64,000 nt of DNA, taken from Neonectria sp. B-13. Lineage: Eukaryota > Ascomycota > Sordariomycetes > Hypocreales > Nectriaceae. Under the pieces are notes generated by a model that did no database searches, had not been told where the DNA came from, and was given only the letters and a program-made list of their open reading frames with translations. The translations under genes and the position numbers were made by a program. Below, in pieces: positions 23,819-33,853 of this stretch. The DNA lies in NCBI GenBank assembly GCA_002682825.1, contig NOKP01000016.1:1329660-1393659 (forward strand), read 5' to 3'. Numbering within the stretch: the stretch's first letter is position 1; each line of letters begins with the position of its first letter.

Positions 23819-25229
23819 TCACAAATTGAAAATAGCATGAAAGTCGCTCCCCTTCAGCTCCTTCCGGACCTTGGAAAGCAGAAGCAAAACCTCCTCTTCA
23901 GGCCATTTAAGAATACCGCAGAATAACCGAAGCGAGAAGCCCTCGAGCCCTTCCAAGGTCTGCGCGAGGTTGCACATGCCAAGGTCCTTCATCCTCTTGT
24001 CCTTGGCCCACGGGCCGATTGGGATCTTGAACAGCTGGTGCTTGACGTTCTGGAAGCCCGCATCCTGGACCCACTGCGCTTGCTTGGGGCCGGGGCAGGG
24101 TTCGCGCTGCAGGGTGCGTGCTGCGCCGAGAAGGGTGTTGATCCAGGTGAGCGTGCTGTGCTTGTCCGTCAGGCTGCCGTCGTCGGAGTAGTACTGCAAG
24201 TCGTAGTCCTGGAACTCAGCCCAGCCGCCGGGGTTGAGGTTGCTATAAACGATCAATCAGCGTTTCTTCATGACTGCTGCTTCATTGCAGCACTCACTCG
24301 TATATGCTTTTGGTCAGTTTGGGCCAGTCCAGAATGCAGCAGGCCATGTATCGGCAGAAAATGAAGTCAAAGGGAGAGTCGTGCATCCATTGGCTTTCAA
24401 CATCATCGACTTCGAATTTGACATTTGGCGGGACCCTAGGCGTGGATTAAAGCGTGTACGCAGGTACGGGTTGATTAATTTCAACATACCAGGTTGGCTG
24501 GATAGGACTCAAGTCGTTTCCCAGAATCTACTCATCGAGTAAGAAGCATTCCAGCATGAAATAACACCAGGCCAACTTACTTGGGCGTTCGGGTGGGCAT
24601 CACCCATCTCAATAGCCCCTATGAGTACAATGTCAGCGGGGGAATGACGAAGTGGGATGTTTATGCCGCATACAAATGCCGGTCCCCGTTCCAATGTCCA
24701 TGACTCGGTGAAGGTCCTTTGCCACGAGCGGCGCGAGATACAGCCTGTCCCCGATGACCTTTGTCATTAAGGCGTGGTTGAGATCGAGCCGGTCCATCTC
24801 CGTCTACGGAGTATCTCATTAGCCATTTGGGCAATTTGAGCGATGGAAACTTGGAATTACCTCGTCATTTGGCAAGATGTAGGCTGGGAACCGTCAGCAA
24901 AGGCAAGACTGGAGAATGCGATGGGGGCAATTACAGCCGCCGCGGAATGCATGATATCGCCGACCATGTTCATACGGATAGTCAACGACGCTCGAGGTCA
25001 ATGAAGCCGTGTACGAGGACCTGGCGCCGAGCTGGTGAGCGAATAATCGCGATTGAGTGAGGGGTCACACATGGTTCCACACATACAGTTGACTGTCGAT
25101 TGTAGAATCAGCATCAGATCCCGGCGCCTATGGTTCATGTTTGTGAGCATCCTGACACGGCCAGACTGGCGCTCACCGACTCACCGTGTTGTCGACTTCG
25201 ATGTGGGGTTCTGTTTCTGGTTCTGCCAT
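23819..25229 (-). CDS. LaeA-like SAM-dependent methyltransferase
   Basis: Nine short exons (25229-25185, 25127-25087, 25020-24935, 24883-24861, 24803-24674, 24618-24581, 24527-24490, 24435-24298, 24242-23819) sum to 963 nt, 320 aa. All joins keep frame. The N-terminal part has the family hallmarks YEHGRRYHAFRGG and YILPNDE before a DRLDLNHAL segment. SAM-binding motif I is DIGTGTGIWAIEMGDAHPNA, followed by LGNDLSPIQPTW and VPPNVKFEVDDVE. The motif FDFIFCRYM leads to NLNPGGWAEFQDYDL. This family includes the secondary-metabolism regulator LaeA and many paralogues of unknown substrate. I call it LaeA-like only. A related gene lies at the right edge of the window. Confidence 0.9.
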
Positions 25230-26727
25230 TGTTGATCACGACGCGCTACAGGGAACCGGCTTCGATGAAAGGTAGACTAAGGGGTGGCCGTTGTGGGGAG
25301 AGAGGGGTAAGATAAAAACGCTGCTAGTCACGGAGCGCAATAATGTCGACGTGCGTGGTCTGATTTCTGGAGCGGTGTTTGCTCGCACTACTGCAGGCAG
25401 GTCTGAGGCGTTGCTATTTGGATTATGCCAAGGCTGAAGTTTGGTAATGGAGGTCTTCAGGGTTAAGATAGTTAACTACTTGATCTTTAGTCATCCGTTC
25501 GCATCGTAACAGCTGAATGTCTACAGTCTTGGGCTGATTCTTGGTACGTGGGTCGGACAATTGATCTCGTGTTGGCTTACAAGCACAGGGACGCATGTGG
25601 CCCGTGGGAAAGCCTCGTCACCAAATATTTCGTAGACCACGATTTCCTTATAGACTCAGCTCACGAAAAATGAAGATTCATCCATCAGCAGAGTAGATGC
25701 TCGATTTTCCGTTGTTGCGGGTGGAGCCGCCAGCGTGCACCACAACGATTGATGGATGTTTCACAGTCCAGCACGGCCCGTCCCGGCGTGGCAGCGCGAA
25801 CACATGTCCATCCTGACTGCTGAGTTCATGCACCGGGTCTACTCTTCTCCGTGTCAGATTTAGTGATCTGCGTTCATTTACACTTATTGGTGAAGATGGG
25901 GGAACATTAAGGTCATTAAGGTTAACATTAAAGCAAGTGTTCAGCGGCTCTGGTCCAAGTTACGAACTCTGATTCTATCGACTAAGCCGGAGTGGGATGA
26001 AGATGTGTACGGAGATAGGATATATGTCCGTCTCCCTCTTCATTTAATCTGGACGGGTTGTCAAGATCCACGTCGTAAGTGAACCATTCCCCTTACTAGC
26101 CAGGCGGAATTAGTGCACAAGCGGGCAATGCCAAACAGTCAGATCCCGAAAATTCGATAATCCGACGACCGATGACCGATGACCGATACCGAAAGCGAGC
26201 CCGAAATGGAAATAGCCCCATGCTGGGCAAGCTTAAATGAAGCAAAATTACCCCGGAGTGGAGCAGCAGGGTAATCCACCTTGCATTCGGTGCATAACTT
26301 GCGGGAGTAGTGGGTCTCCACACGTTCCAGCCAACCCCATCTCACACAGTGGACCGCGCCACTTGCATAAAGCCCGCCCGGGAGCTCGTCTTCCGGGGCA
26401 TGATGCACAAAGTCGGCGCCGGCCTCCTGAGCGCTCGACGAAATCCCCGTGGACGGCCGGGTTTCGGGCTGCTCCAACGACCCGGTGCGCCCTGTAATAG
26501 GCTGGAAGCACAACTTGCACGCCGGCTGAAGCAATTTCCACTCGGTAGCGTTCACATTTGTTGCCGGACGCCGTTGGGTGGTCCTATTATTCGTACGTGG
26601 GCGTCTACATGGGGCCATCAAGTCGAGACATCACTGAGATTTGCTTTAAAAGGCTCCCTGCCCCTCTGCAGCTGTGGCTTTCTACAACTGTCAAGTACTA
26701 CACCGTTTCCCTTGCTTCTATATCACC
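25230..26727. other. intergenic region with a small tandem repeat
   Basis: It separates divergent methyltransferase and MFS genes and so holds both promoters. Three head-to-tail copies of GACCGAT occur at 26167-26187. The ORFs here are overlapping shadows without family resemblance. Confidence 0.5.
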
Positions 26728-28509
26728 ATGGAGAAAGCTGCAAAGACCATCAAGCTCGAGGACTTGGCTCGTCCCGAGAGCCAACGGACCTTGACGCCGT
26801 CAGAGGGCAGCTTGACCGACCGACCGCAGACGACAGACGAGGAGGCTGCGTGCCAGGTAGAAGCGAAGAACGAGACCGATGCCTCAGCTCCGAACGACGA
26901 CCCGAATGCCATCGGGTGGGATGGCCCCAACGACCCGCAAAACCCCATGAACTGGACGGAGAAGAAGAAGTGGACAACCATCGGCGCACTATCACTGATG
27001 ACTCTATTAACGTATGTCCTATCCTTTTGACTCTTTCTATCGGTGCCTGCTTGCTAACTCATCTCCATAGTCCTCTGGTTAGTCTACCTTGTGGCTATTC
27101 ACCTCTCCCCTAGCTAACCATTTACAGGGCTCCTCGATGTTCGCCCCTGGCGTCCCCGACATCATGCGCGAGTTCGGCTCAACCAGCGAAAACCTCGCCA
27201 CCTTTATGGTCTCCGTCTACGTCCTCGGCTTCGCCTTCGGCCCCCTGCTGGCCGCCCCCCTCAGCGAGATATACGGCCGAGCGCTGATCTTCAACGTCGC
27301 CAACGTGCTCTTCGTCATCTTCACCGTGGCGACGGCGCTCAGCCAAAACATGGGCATGATCATCGCCTTCCGCTTCCTCATGGGCCTTGCAGGATCCACG
27401 CCCGTCACCAACGGCAGTGGCACCATCTCCGACATGTTCCCTATCGAGCAGCGAGGCAAGGCCATGGCGATCTGGGCGATGGGGCCGCTCTTGGGACCTT
27501 GTGTTGGGCCTGTCGCCGGTGGCTTCATGATCCAAGATGTAGGCTGGAGATGGGTGTTCTGGGTCATTGCCATTGCTGTAAGTGGCTCCAACCTAGCGTC
27601 AGACGTGCACAAGACTAACTGGATCATAGGCTGGCCTCATTTCCGTCGTCTGTTACTTCGTCGTCACCGAGACCTTCCACCTGACCATTGTTCAGGCAAA
27701 GGTCGACCGCATGAAGAAGGAAACCAACAACCCCGACTTGTATTCCGCATTGGAGGTGGGAAAACTCGCCCCCAAGGCCAAGTTCGAGCATGCCATCATC
27801 CGACCCATGAAGTTGCTCTTGACGCACCTGCCCGTCTTCATCATATCGCTGTACATTGCGGTCGTGTACGGAATTCTCTACCTCATGTTCAGCACATTCA
27901 CCTACGTCTTCGCCCAGCAATACGGGTTCGACACTGGTATCATCGGCCTGGCGTACATTCCCACCGGACTCGGCATGTTGATCGGCACCATGGTGTTTGG
28001 TGTCCTTACCGACATCATCATCAAGAAGAAGATGGCGACCGGAGAGGCAACAACGCCCGAGGACCGCGTGCCGATTTGGTTGACAGTTCCCAATGGACTC
28101 ATCATCGTCGTGTCGCTGTTCTGGTATGGGTGGGCTTGCGAGAACAACACCCACTGGATAGTGCCGATGATTGGTGTGACGTTCTTCTGCTTTGGCCTCA
28201 TGGGCATTATGGTCAGTATCATCACTTCCCTATCGGCTACAACAGCTAACCCTTCTACAGATGTGTCTTCAAATCTACCTCATGGACGCATACATCTCAT
28301 ATGCCGCATCAGTAATCGCTTCCGTCACCGTTCTCCGATCGCTTGCCGGCGCAATGCTGCCTTTAGCTGGACTATCAATGTACAATGAGTTGGGGCTGGG
28401 CTGGGGAAACAGTATCCTGGCGTTCCTTGCGCTGGTATTGGTACCGGTGCCCGTCATTTTCCGTTTATATGGAGCCAAGATTCGTGCCAAGGCGCCGAAT
28501 AATTTGTAA
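26728..28509 (+). CDS. MFS multidrug transporter, DHA1 family
   Basis: Five exons (26728-27011, 27071-27077, 27128-27577, 27630-28211, 28261-28509) sum to 1572 nt, 523 aa. A ~90-residue charged N-terminus ends NPMNWTEKKKW, the usual entry to helix 1. The micro-exon restores TPLGSSMFAPGV. Motif A appears as LSEIYGRALIFNVANVL. Motif C is in FLMGLAGSTPVTNGSGTI. GWRWVFWVIAI and ETFHLTIVQ are typical of the fungal 12-helix drug and toxin exporters of this group. The substrate is unknown. Neighbours are a LaeA-like methyltransferase on the left and a siderophore transporter on the right, with no biosynthetic core enzyme. Confidence 0.92.
27071..27077 (+). other. 7-nt micro-exon of the DHA1 transporter
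   Basis: TCCTCTG lies between introns 27012-27070 (GTATGT...CATAG) and 27078-27127 (GTTAGT...TACAG). It completes a Thr codon and adds Pro-Leu, giving LLTPLGSSMFAP as expected for the family. Skipping it would shift the frame. Confidence 0.85.
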
Positions 28510-30084
28510 GGGGAGATGTATATCTGACATTTTGGCGTTAATCTGGAGGGATTCCAAGACTGGAGCACATAGACATCATTCGTGTATACCACGATGAATA
28601 GACCAGCGTATAAGCTAGTGCTTAATTTTTAGACAAAATTGCAAACAATTTTCTTTTGTCGTCAACTTGTATTCGTGTGGAGGAGGGAAATACCAATGGG
28701 CCAGATAAGCTCAGCTACGAAAATGATCGGGGTGGGCCGCGTCAGAGTTCTGTGCCAGGATTAGGATCAGGGGGTTAAAGTAAGATGATATCGTGCAGAC
28801 CATGTCAAGCATCGGATTCCATTCCCAACCAGGATAACGAGAAATTATGGTACCATGTGAATGTCAAGCGAGCATGGCATTCAAAAGGCGTTACTCGAGT
28901 GTTCTACCCAGGTTAGACTTACTAACAAGCATCAGTATACCCCTCACGGAGCGGATCCATACAAAAGCGCCCCTGTAAGACATGACTGGGGCTAGAAGTT
29001 GGCCGTTGAAGATCCCTCACAGAGAGTAGTTCAACTGCAAGCGTGGCCCACCGCGGTAACTGGTGACGTGGAATTTTAGTGCAAACGGTTTCAGGTGCCG
29101 TTACGAGTGATAAATGAGTAGCTAGAGCTCTACAAGTTCATGCATGTCATACGAATTTGGGAGTTCGTTCGGGCACCCTCACGCCACGTCACTCGCGGTC
29201 GGTCTTGTTGACTAGTGGACTTGGCGACTTCGACTTATCATGTGGGAGCCGATGCCTTCGTCCATGGAACTGGTAGTAGCATGGCCAGTGACACCCAGGA
29301 CGTTGTGGAAAAAGAAATCGGGGAAACTAGACCTGGATCCCTTGCTCTGGAGTGGGGATGATCCCCACGGCGTAATGCATCAAGCCCACGAACACCGATC
29401 GTGCAGGGAAACCCCCGAAAGCCGGTAATTGATGTTGTGGATGATTATAGACCGTGGGATATTGATATTGGCCGCTAAAATGTACACTCACCGACTCTGC
29501 AAGAACGCAGATGGTGAATCAGTTCCGGGCCGATTATCACAAGATCGCCTCATGGCTACCTCTCGTGTATCGCGTAACTAAGTGAAAGCTCTACCATCTA
29601 CACAAGAGAATCTTAGGGACCCGTCTTAGGTAATGTACTCGTGGGGGTCTCGGATCAGTCTTGTCAAATCGGGCGATCGTGTTCCGGCCTCGGGATCAAG
29701 AAGATGTGGAGTCTGCGTTCCCAGAATTGAGAAAACCCAGCCAGCGATCACGAAGTGGGTTGGCTCTTCAGCACCGGGACGTCGAACCATTCCACCATTG
29801 GCGAAAAAGCTGCGGAGACTGCCAGAGTGGAAGATGATTCAACGTAGTCTCACGTGGATGGCATGTCATAACCGAGGTAAAAAGCAGGAGAGCAGTGCCT
29901 GTTTCCCACGCATTCCACCCCGGGCAGACACTCGACTGGACGAAGCGGCTCCTTCGCTTTGTGTCGATCACGGTTTAACCCACACGGCCAAGCCCTGGCC
30001 CCGACGAACTGAGCCCACACCAGGCTGATGTGGACGCTACGCGTGTCGACAAAGTGCTACGACTGGGGTCTTGGCGATGGGGCC

Positions 30085-30098
30085 CGGACCGGGGTCCG
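30085..30098. promoter_or_regulatory. perfect CGG-N8-CCG palindrome
   Basis: CGGACCGGGGTCCG is a 14-bp dyad with CGG and CCG ends, the layout bound by many Zn2Cys6 dimers. It lies 233 bp before the siderophore transporter start. The factor is unknown. Confidence 0.35.
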
Positions 30099-30121
30099 CG
30101 TCGACGAACCAGCTTGTGCGG

Positions 30122-30130
30122 ATCTGATAA
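30122..30130 (+). promoter_or_regulatory. candidate iron-responsive GATA factor site (ATCWGATAA)
   Basis: ATCTGATAA matches the published SreA-type consensus ATCWGATAA exactly and sits 200 bp upstream of the siderophore transporter ATG. SreA-family GATA factors repress siderophore uptake genes when iron is sufficient. About one chance match is expected per 64 kb, and another copy does occur inside the giant gene (7909-7917). The promoter position is what makes this one credible. Confidence 0.6.
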
Positions 30131-30330
30131 GATTAGATGGACACTCACGGACTCTGGGCATTACAGGATTTTTCCTGTCGGAGGTGGTGTGACGGGTGCA
30201 ACCGATCTCGGACTGGAGCGGGGGGGGCTGAGATATAAACACCAGGGCTTCTGGCTGTGATGGCGAGCCCGAGTCTTTGACAAGCCAATTTAAACCTAGC
30301 AACGATACGACAAGCTTGAAGCGACGAAAA

Positions 30331-32410
30331 ATGGCGGCTGAAGACCCTAACATCACGCCCGAGGTTTCGAATCCTCGGACTTCGGGCGACGCCGAGAAGG
30401 CAAGCCATGAAGTCCATCACTCCTTGAAGAACACAGAGGTTCTGCGACAGTCGTGGTCTCGCAAGGACCTGATCGTTGCATTTACTGGGTAGCCTTGCCT
30501 CCGCTGGCTTTATTTAGTTCAAGCTTGCTAACAGTTACTTCTAGTCTGTTTGCGACGACATTTATCATCTCGTTCTTGAAGTATTCCACAAAGATCTACG
30601 ATGCCTACGCCACCAGCTCGTTCCAGAAGCACTCGGCCCTGACGACGGCCAACGTCGTGGGGACCATCATTGGCCTTGTTACGTATCCGATCATGGCCAA
30701 GTTCTCCAACGTACGACACCTAGAGAAATAGCAGCCGCTCGAGGGGATCACGGTTCTAATGTTACGACTAGGTATTCGGTCGCGCTGAAGGTCTTACCGC
30801 GTCCATTTCTTTCTTGGTCCTTTCTCAGATCATGTACGCCGCTTGTCAAAATATTGGCACCTACATAGTAAGCCTAGCTCGCCCTCAAAACTGGTACAAG
30901 TGTTGACAAGTGTGTATCTAGGCGGGAGGCATCTTCGAGTCCATTGGCGACACCGGATACGTCATCATGCAACAAGTCTTCATCGCGGACACAACTAGCC
31001 TACTCGACCGAGGCCTCTGGTCGTCCCTTCCCGAGTCCATCGCCTCGATACCCACGCTCTACCTGGGTTCTATCGTTGGAGATAGTGTCCTCAAGCACTC
31101 GACTTGGCGCTGGGGCTACGGAATGTGGGCTCTCATCATCCCGTTCTGCGCTGCACCACTGATCATCACCTTGTTTGTCCTCCAGAGCCGAGCTAGGAAG
31201 AATGGATACCGCCGAGAGAAATCCTGGGCTACGGGAGACCAGTCTCAGAGCTTCGCCAAGCGTCTCGCAAAAGTCCTCTGGGTCGATTTCGATATTCTCG
31301 GCGCCTTCCTCCTCACCGTCGGCCTCGGCTTGGCTCTGATTCCTCTGTCGCTGACGGGCTCGAGGAACAGCGATCGGTGGGATCAAGGCTCATACATCGC
31401 CATGCTCGTCATCGGCGTGTTTGTCGTGGGTGTCTTCCTCCTCTGGGACGCCAAGTTCGCCAAGGTGCCATTCATGCCCTTCCGCATGATCAAGGAGCGC
31501 ACCGTCATTGCAGCTTGCATCTTGTCCATGCTGGATTTCTTCCATTATTCTTGCTTCACCGTCTTCTTTCCTAGCTACCTCCAGGTCGCCGGCGGGTTTT
31601 CCCCGGGCCACTCCACCCGAATTGAGTAAGATCATCGTATGTCCTCTGCGCATACTGGCCGCTAACTGAGCAACTACAGCAACTCGCTTCGGGTGTCGTT
31701 CCAGATCGCTTCGGTTCTTGTCGGTTTGCTGATGAAGTACACAAAGCGCAGTCAGATATACGTCTACATCGGCGTGCCCCTGGTGGTCCTCGGACAAGGT
31801 CTGCAGATCTACTTTGTCAACATGCATGGCGAGAGCGCCAACGAGGCTTCGTTCGTCACTGCGAAGACATTGGTCGGTGTTGGCCGTGCGTTCTATCAGA
31901 CCGCCGCGCAGGTCTCCATCCAGGCCATTGTGGCCAAGGAAGACGTCCCTGTCGTTACTGGAGTGTACTTTGCAGCCATGAACTTCGGCGGTGCAGTAGG
32001 AACTAGGTGAGTACTATAGCAGTCGTAGCATTCGAGGCTCTTACTGACAATCTCGCAGTGTGAGCGGTGCCATCTGGAACAACCTGCTTCCCAAGAAGCT
32101 TGCCAAGTACCTTCCCGAAAACGCCAAAGACAAGGCCATGGCTATTTATAAGTCGATCGTGATCGCGCAAAAGTTCGAGAAGGGCACCCCTGTCCGGGTT
32201 GGAATCGACAAGGCGTATCGCGAGACTCAGCAGCTGCTGGCTATTGCCGCCACGGCGGCCCTGGTCCCTATGCTTCTCGTCATGTTTGCGCTCAAGACCA
32301 TCGACCTTAGTAAGGAAGAGGGAGAAAATACAAATGAGAACAAGTCGACTGACGACGAGGCGGAAGTTGATAAGGGTGGAGTGAGGGAGCAGACAAAAAG
32401 CGAAAATTGA
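30331..32410 (+). CDS. siderophore-iron transporter (SIT/ARN family MFS)
   Basis: Six exons (30331-30488, 30545-30710, 30772-30867, 30922-31625, 31680-32006, 32059-32410) sum to 1803 nt, 600 aa, the normal size for 14-helix SIT proteins of the plasma membrane. Recognisable family segments are [16 protein letters not shown] after helix 1, [12 protein letters not shown] (motif A-like), [34 protein letters not shown] and [19 protein letters not shown] near the C-terminus. SITs import ferric siderophores by proton symport. The siderophore cannot be predicted. I chose ATG 30331 because the frame above it has no ATG. No siderophore synthetase is nearby. Confidence 0.93.
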
Positions 32411-32954
32411 CAACATTTCGAGCGGCTCATTGTCGCCAGACACTACATAATTACCCTTCTCGATATTACAATTTCTGTACGCATTCAGAGCCTGAAGCCT
32501 TAAAAAATAAACACCATAATAGGCACTAGAGATCCTGATCATTGAGAATGGTGAGCTTGGATTTGATTGCCCAAGGCCTAAAGTGCTGCGTGACAGCTTC
32601 CATGAATGCCAGAGTACTTGGATACAAAACTCAAGTTCAGTAAAATTCCCTTCTGATCGTAGAGCTGAGCTACTGCCTATGCAGAGCTGTAGACAAGAGA
32701 AAGTGAGCCGGCGCGATCAGATTTCAAGGTTTAATGACTTAGCGACGAGCCCGAGACAGACCGAGGGAGTGTCCCGGATTTCAATATACTTAACCATTAT
32801 TCAAGTGCAAAGCTCTGCATTGATATATAGGATTAACATGAATATGTGTAGTTTGCTCTTATGCTATAATTATGCGACGGTCGGGTCCAAGCTAGGGGTA
32901 TAGGGTAGGCCCAGGAGCGTTTCCAACCTGTATTCTATCTAAAAGGGCGCCCAG
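32411..32954. other. intergenic region
   Basis: It lies between the siderophore transporter and the Helitron relic. It is AT-rich in part, with only short unsupported ORFs. Confidence 0.45.
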
Positions 32955-33640
32955 TTATAGATTGTCCTGCGCATGGAATTGTTCCTCAAGGAGAAGGACA
33001 GTCTTAAACAATAACCACAGACTGTGGCCGCGGTGGTGAGAAATAGTTGCCTGTCCTAGGGAGGCCGTACAAGCAAGATCCTCCATCCGGTTCACCAGGA
33101 GACCTATCTCTAGCACGAGGGCAAACTGGTAGAAATCACCCATTAAGAGATCAATGGGAATACTGCCAAACGGCTTATTGGGGCAGTCGCGGAGGGTCTG
33201 AAGATGGCAGCTGGCATTGAACAGAGTGCCCCTCCCCGAGCATGCTCACCTTGTCGATCATGAGAGTCAACTTTGCTTCTATATCCATTTTTTCGCTTCT
33301 GAAAATATTGGAGGCTGCTGTTTGTTGCGAGAATGATGGATGTCCAGCCTGCAGGCCGATTGGGGTGTCCTCCTACCGATCTGAGCGGCCGCACTGCCTG
33401 ATGTGCTGGTAATCTGGATATAATGTGGTTGACCTCTACAGGTGAATAAATTCTGCAAGGCATCGACAATCCTAGACTTTCCCAGTACCTCCTGGACCTC
33501 TGATGTACTGAAGATGTTGACCAGTGGAGTTAGTATTGGCAATACACTTGTGCAAGAATCGGCACACAAGTTGAAGTGCCATGCTCTACAGATCGTTGAG
33601 CGTATACTGCATCTGACACTTGAACTCCATCTTCATCAGA
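32955..33640 (-). mobile_element. decayed Helitron (PIF1-like) helicase fragment
   Basis: Joined across frames, the minus strand reads like the helicase half of a fungal Helitron RepHel protein. It shows LNDL-stop-SMALQLVCRFL, then GPGGTGK (motif I), then SRIVDALQNLF and ITSTSGSAAAQIG, then LMIDKVSMLG (motif II, DEVS degraded), TLFNASCHLQTLRDCP, and MGDFYQFALVLE (motif III) followed by LWLLFKTVLLLEEQ. Lesions include a TAG at 33586-33588, an extra A in the run at 33478-33480 right after motif I, a frame change near 33230 and further stops. No rep domain, 5' TC end or 3' hairpin-CTRR end was recognised, so this is a fragment and not a mobile element able to move. Confidence 0.7.
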
Positions 33641-33853
33641 GTTGAAGTGGGTAAGAGAAATGAGAGAATTTTCGCATTGATTCAGCTAATCCAGCTGTTG
33701 GAAATCCGGGAGAGAGGCGAGTCAAAGAAGGGAACGATTGTGGTAAATTCAGACTGTAAGAAAAAAGAAAGCGGGGGCTAGACAATACATCACGGAAGAT
33801 AGTATGCTAAACACTTAAGTTGGGCATGATCATACTACTTCATTCTATCTAGC

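Larger units (their letters stand above)
28510..30330. other. 1.8 kb intergenic and siderophore-transporter promoter region
   Basis: No coding region is supported. Two candidate regulatory sites near the right end are listed separately. ORFs here are arginine-rich shadows. Confidence 0.5.

Noticed and set aside
29633..30028. 131-codon plus-strand ORF upstream of the siderophore transporter
   Set aside because: Arg/Pro-rich, no family resemblance, no splice context. It looks like a chance ORF in GC-rich spacer.
30361..30380. Sequence resembling a tRNA T-arm (TTTCGAATCC)
   Set aside because: It lies within the first exon of the siderophore transporter, and no cloverleaf can be drawn around it.
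18630..32410. Secondary-metabolite gene cluster (regulator, methyltransferase, exporters, siderophore transporter)
   Set aside because: No core synthase, synthetase or terpene cyclase and few tailoring enzymes are present, so neighbourhood alone is not enough.
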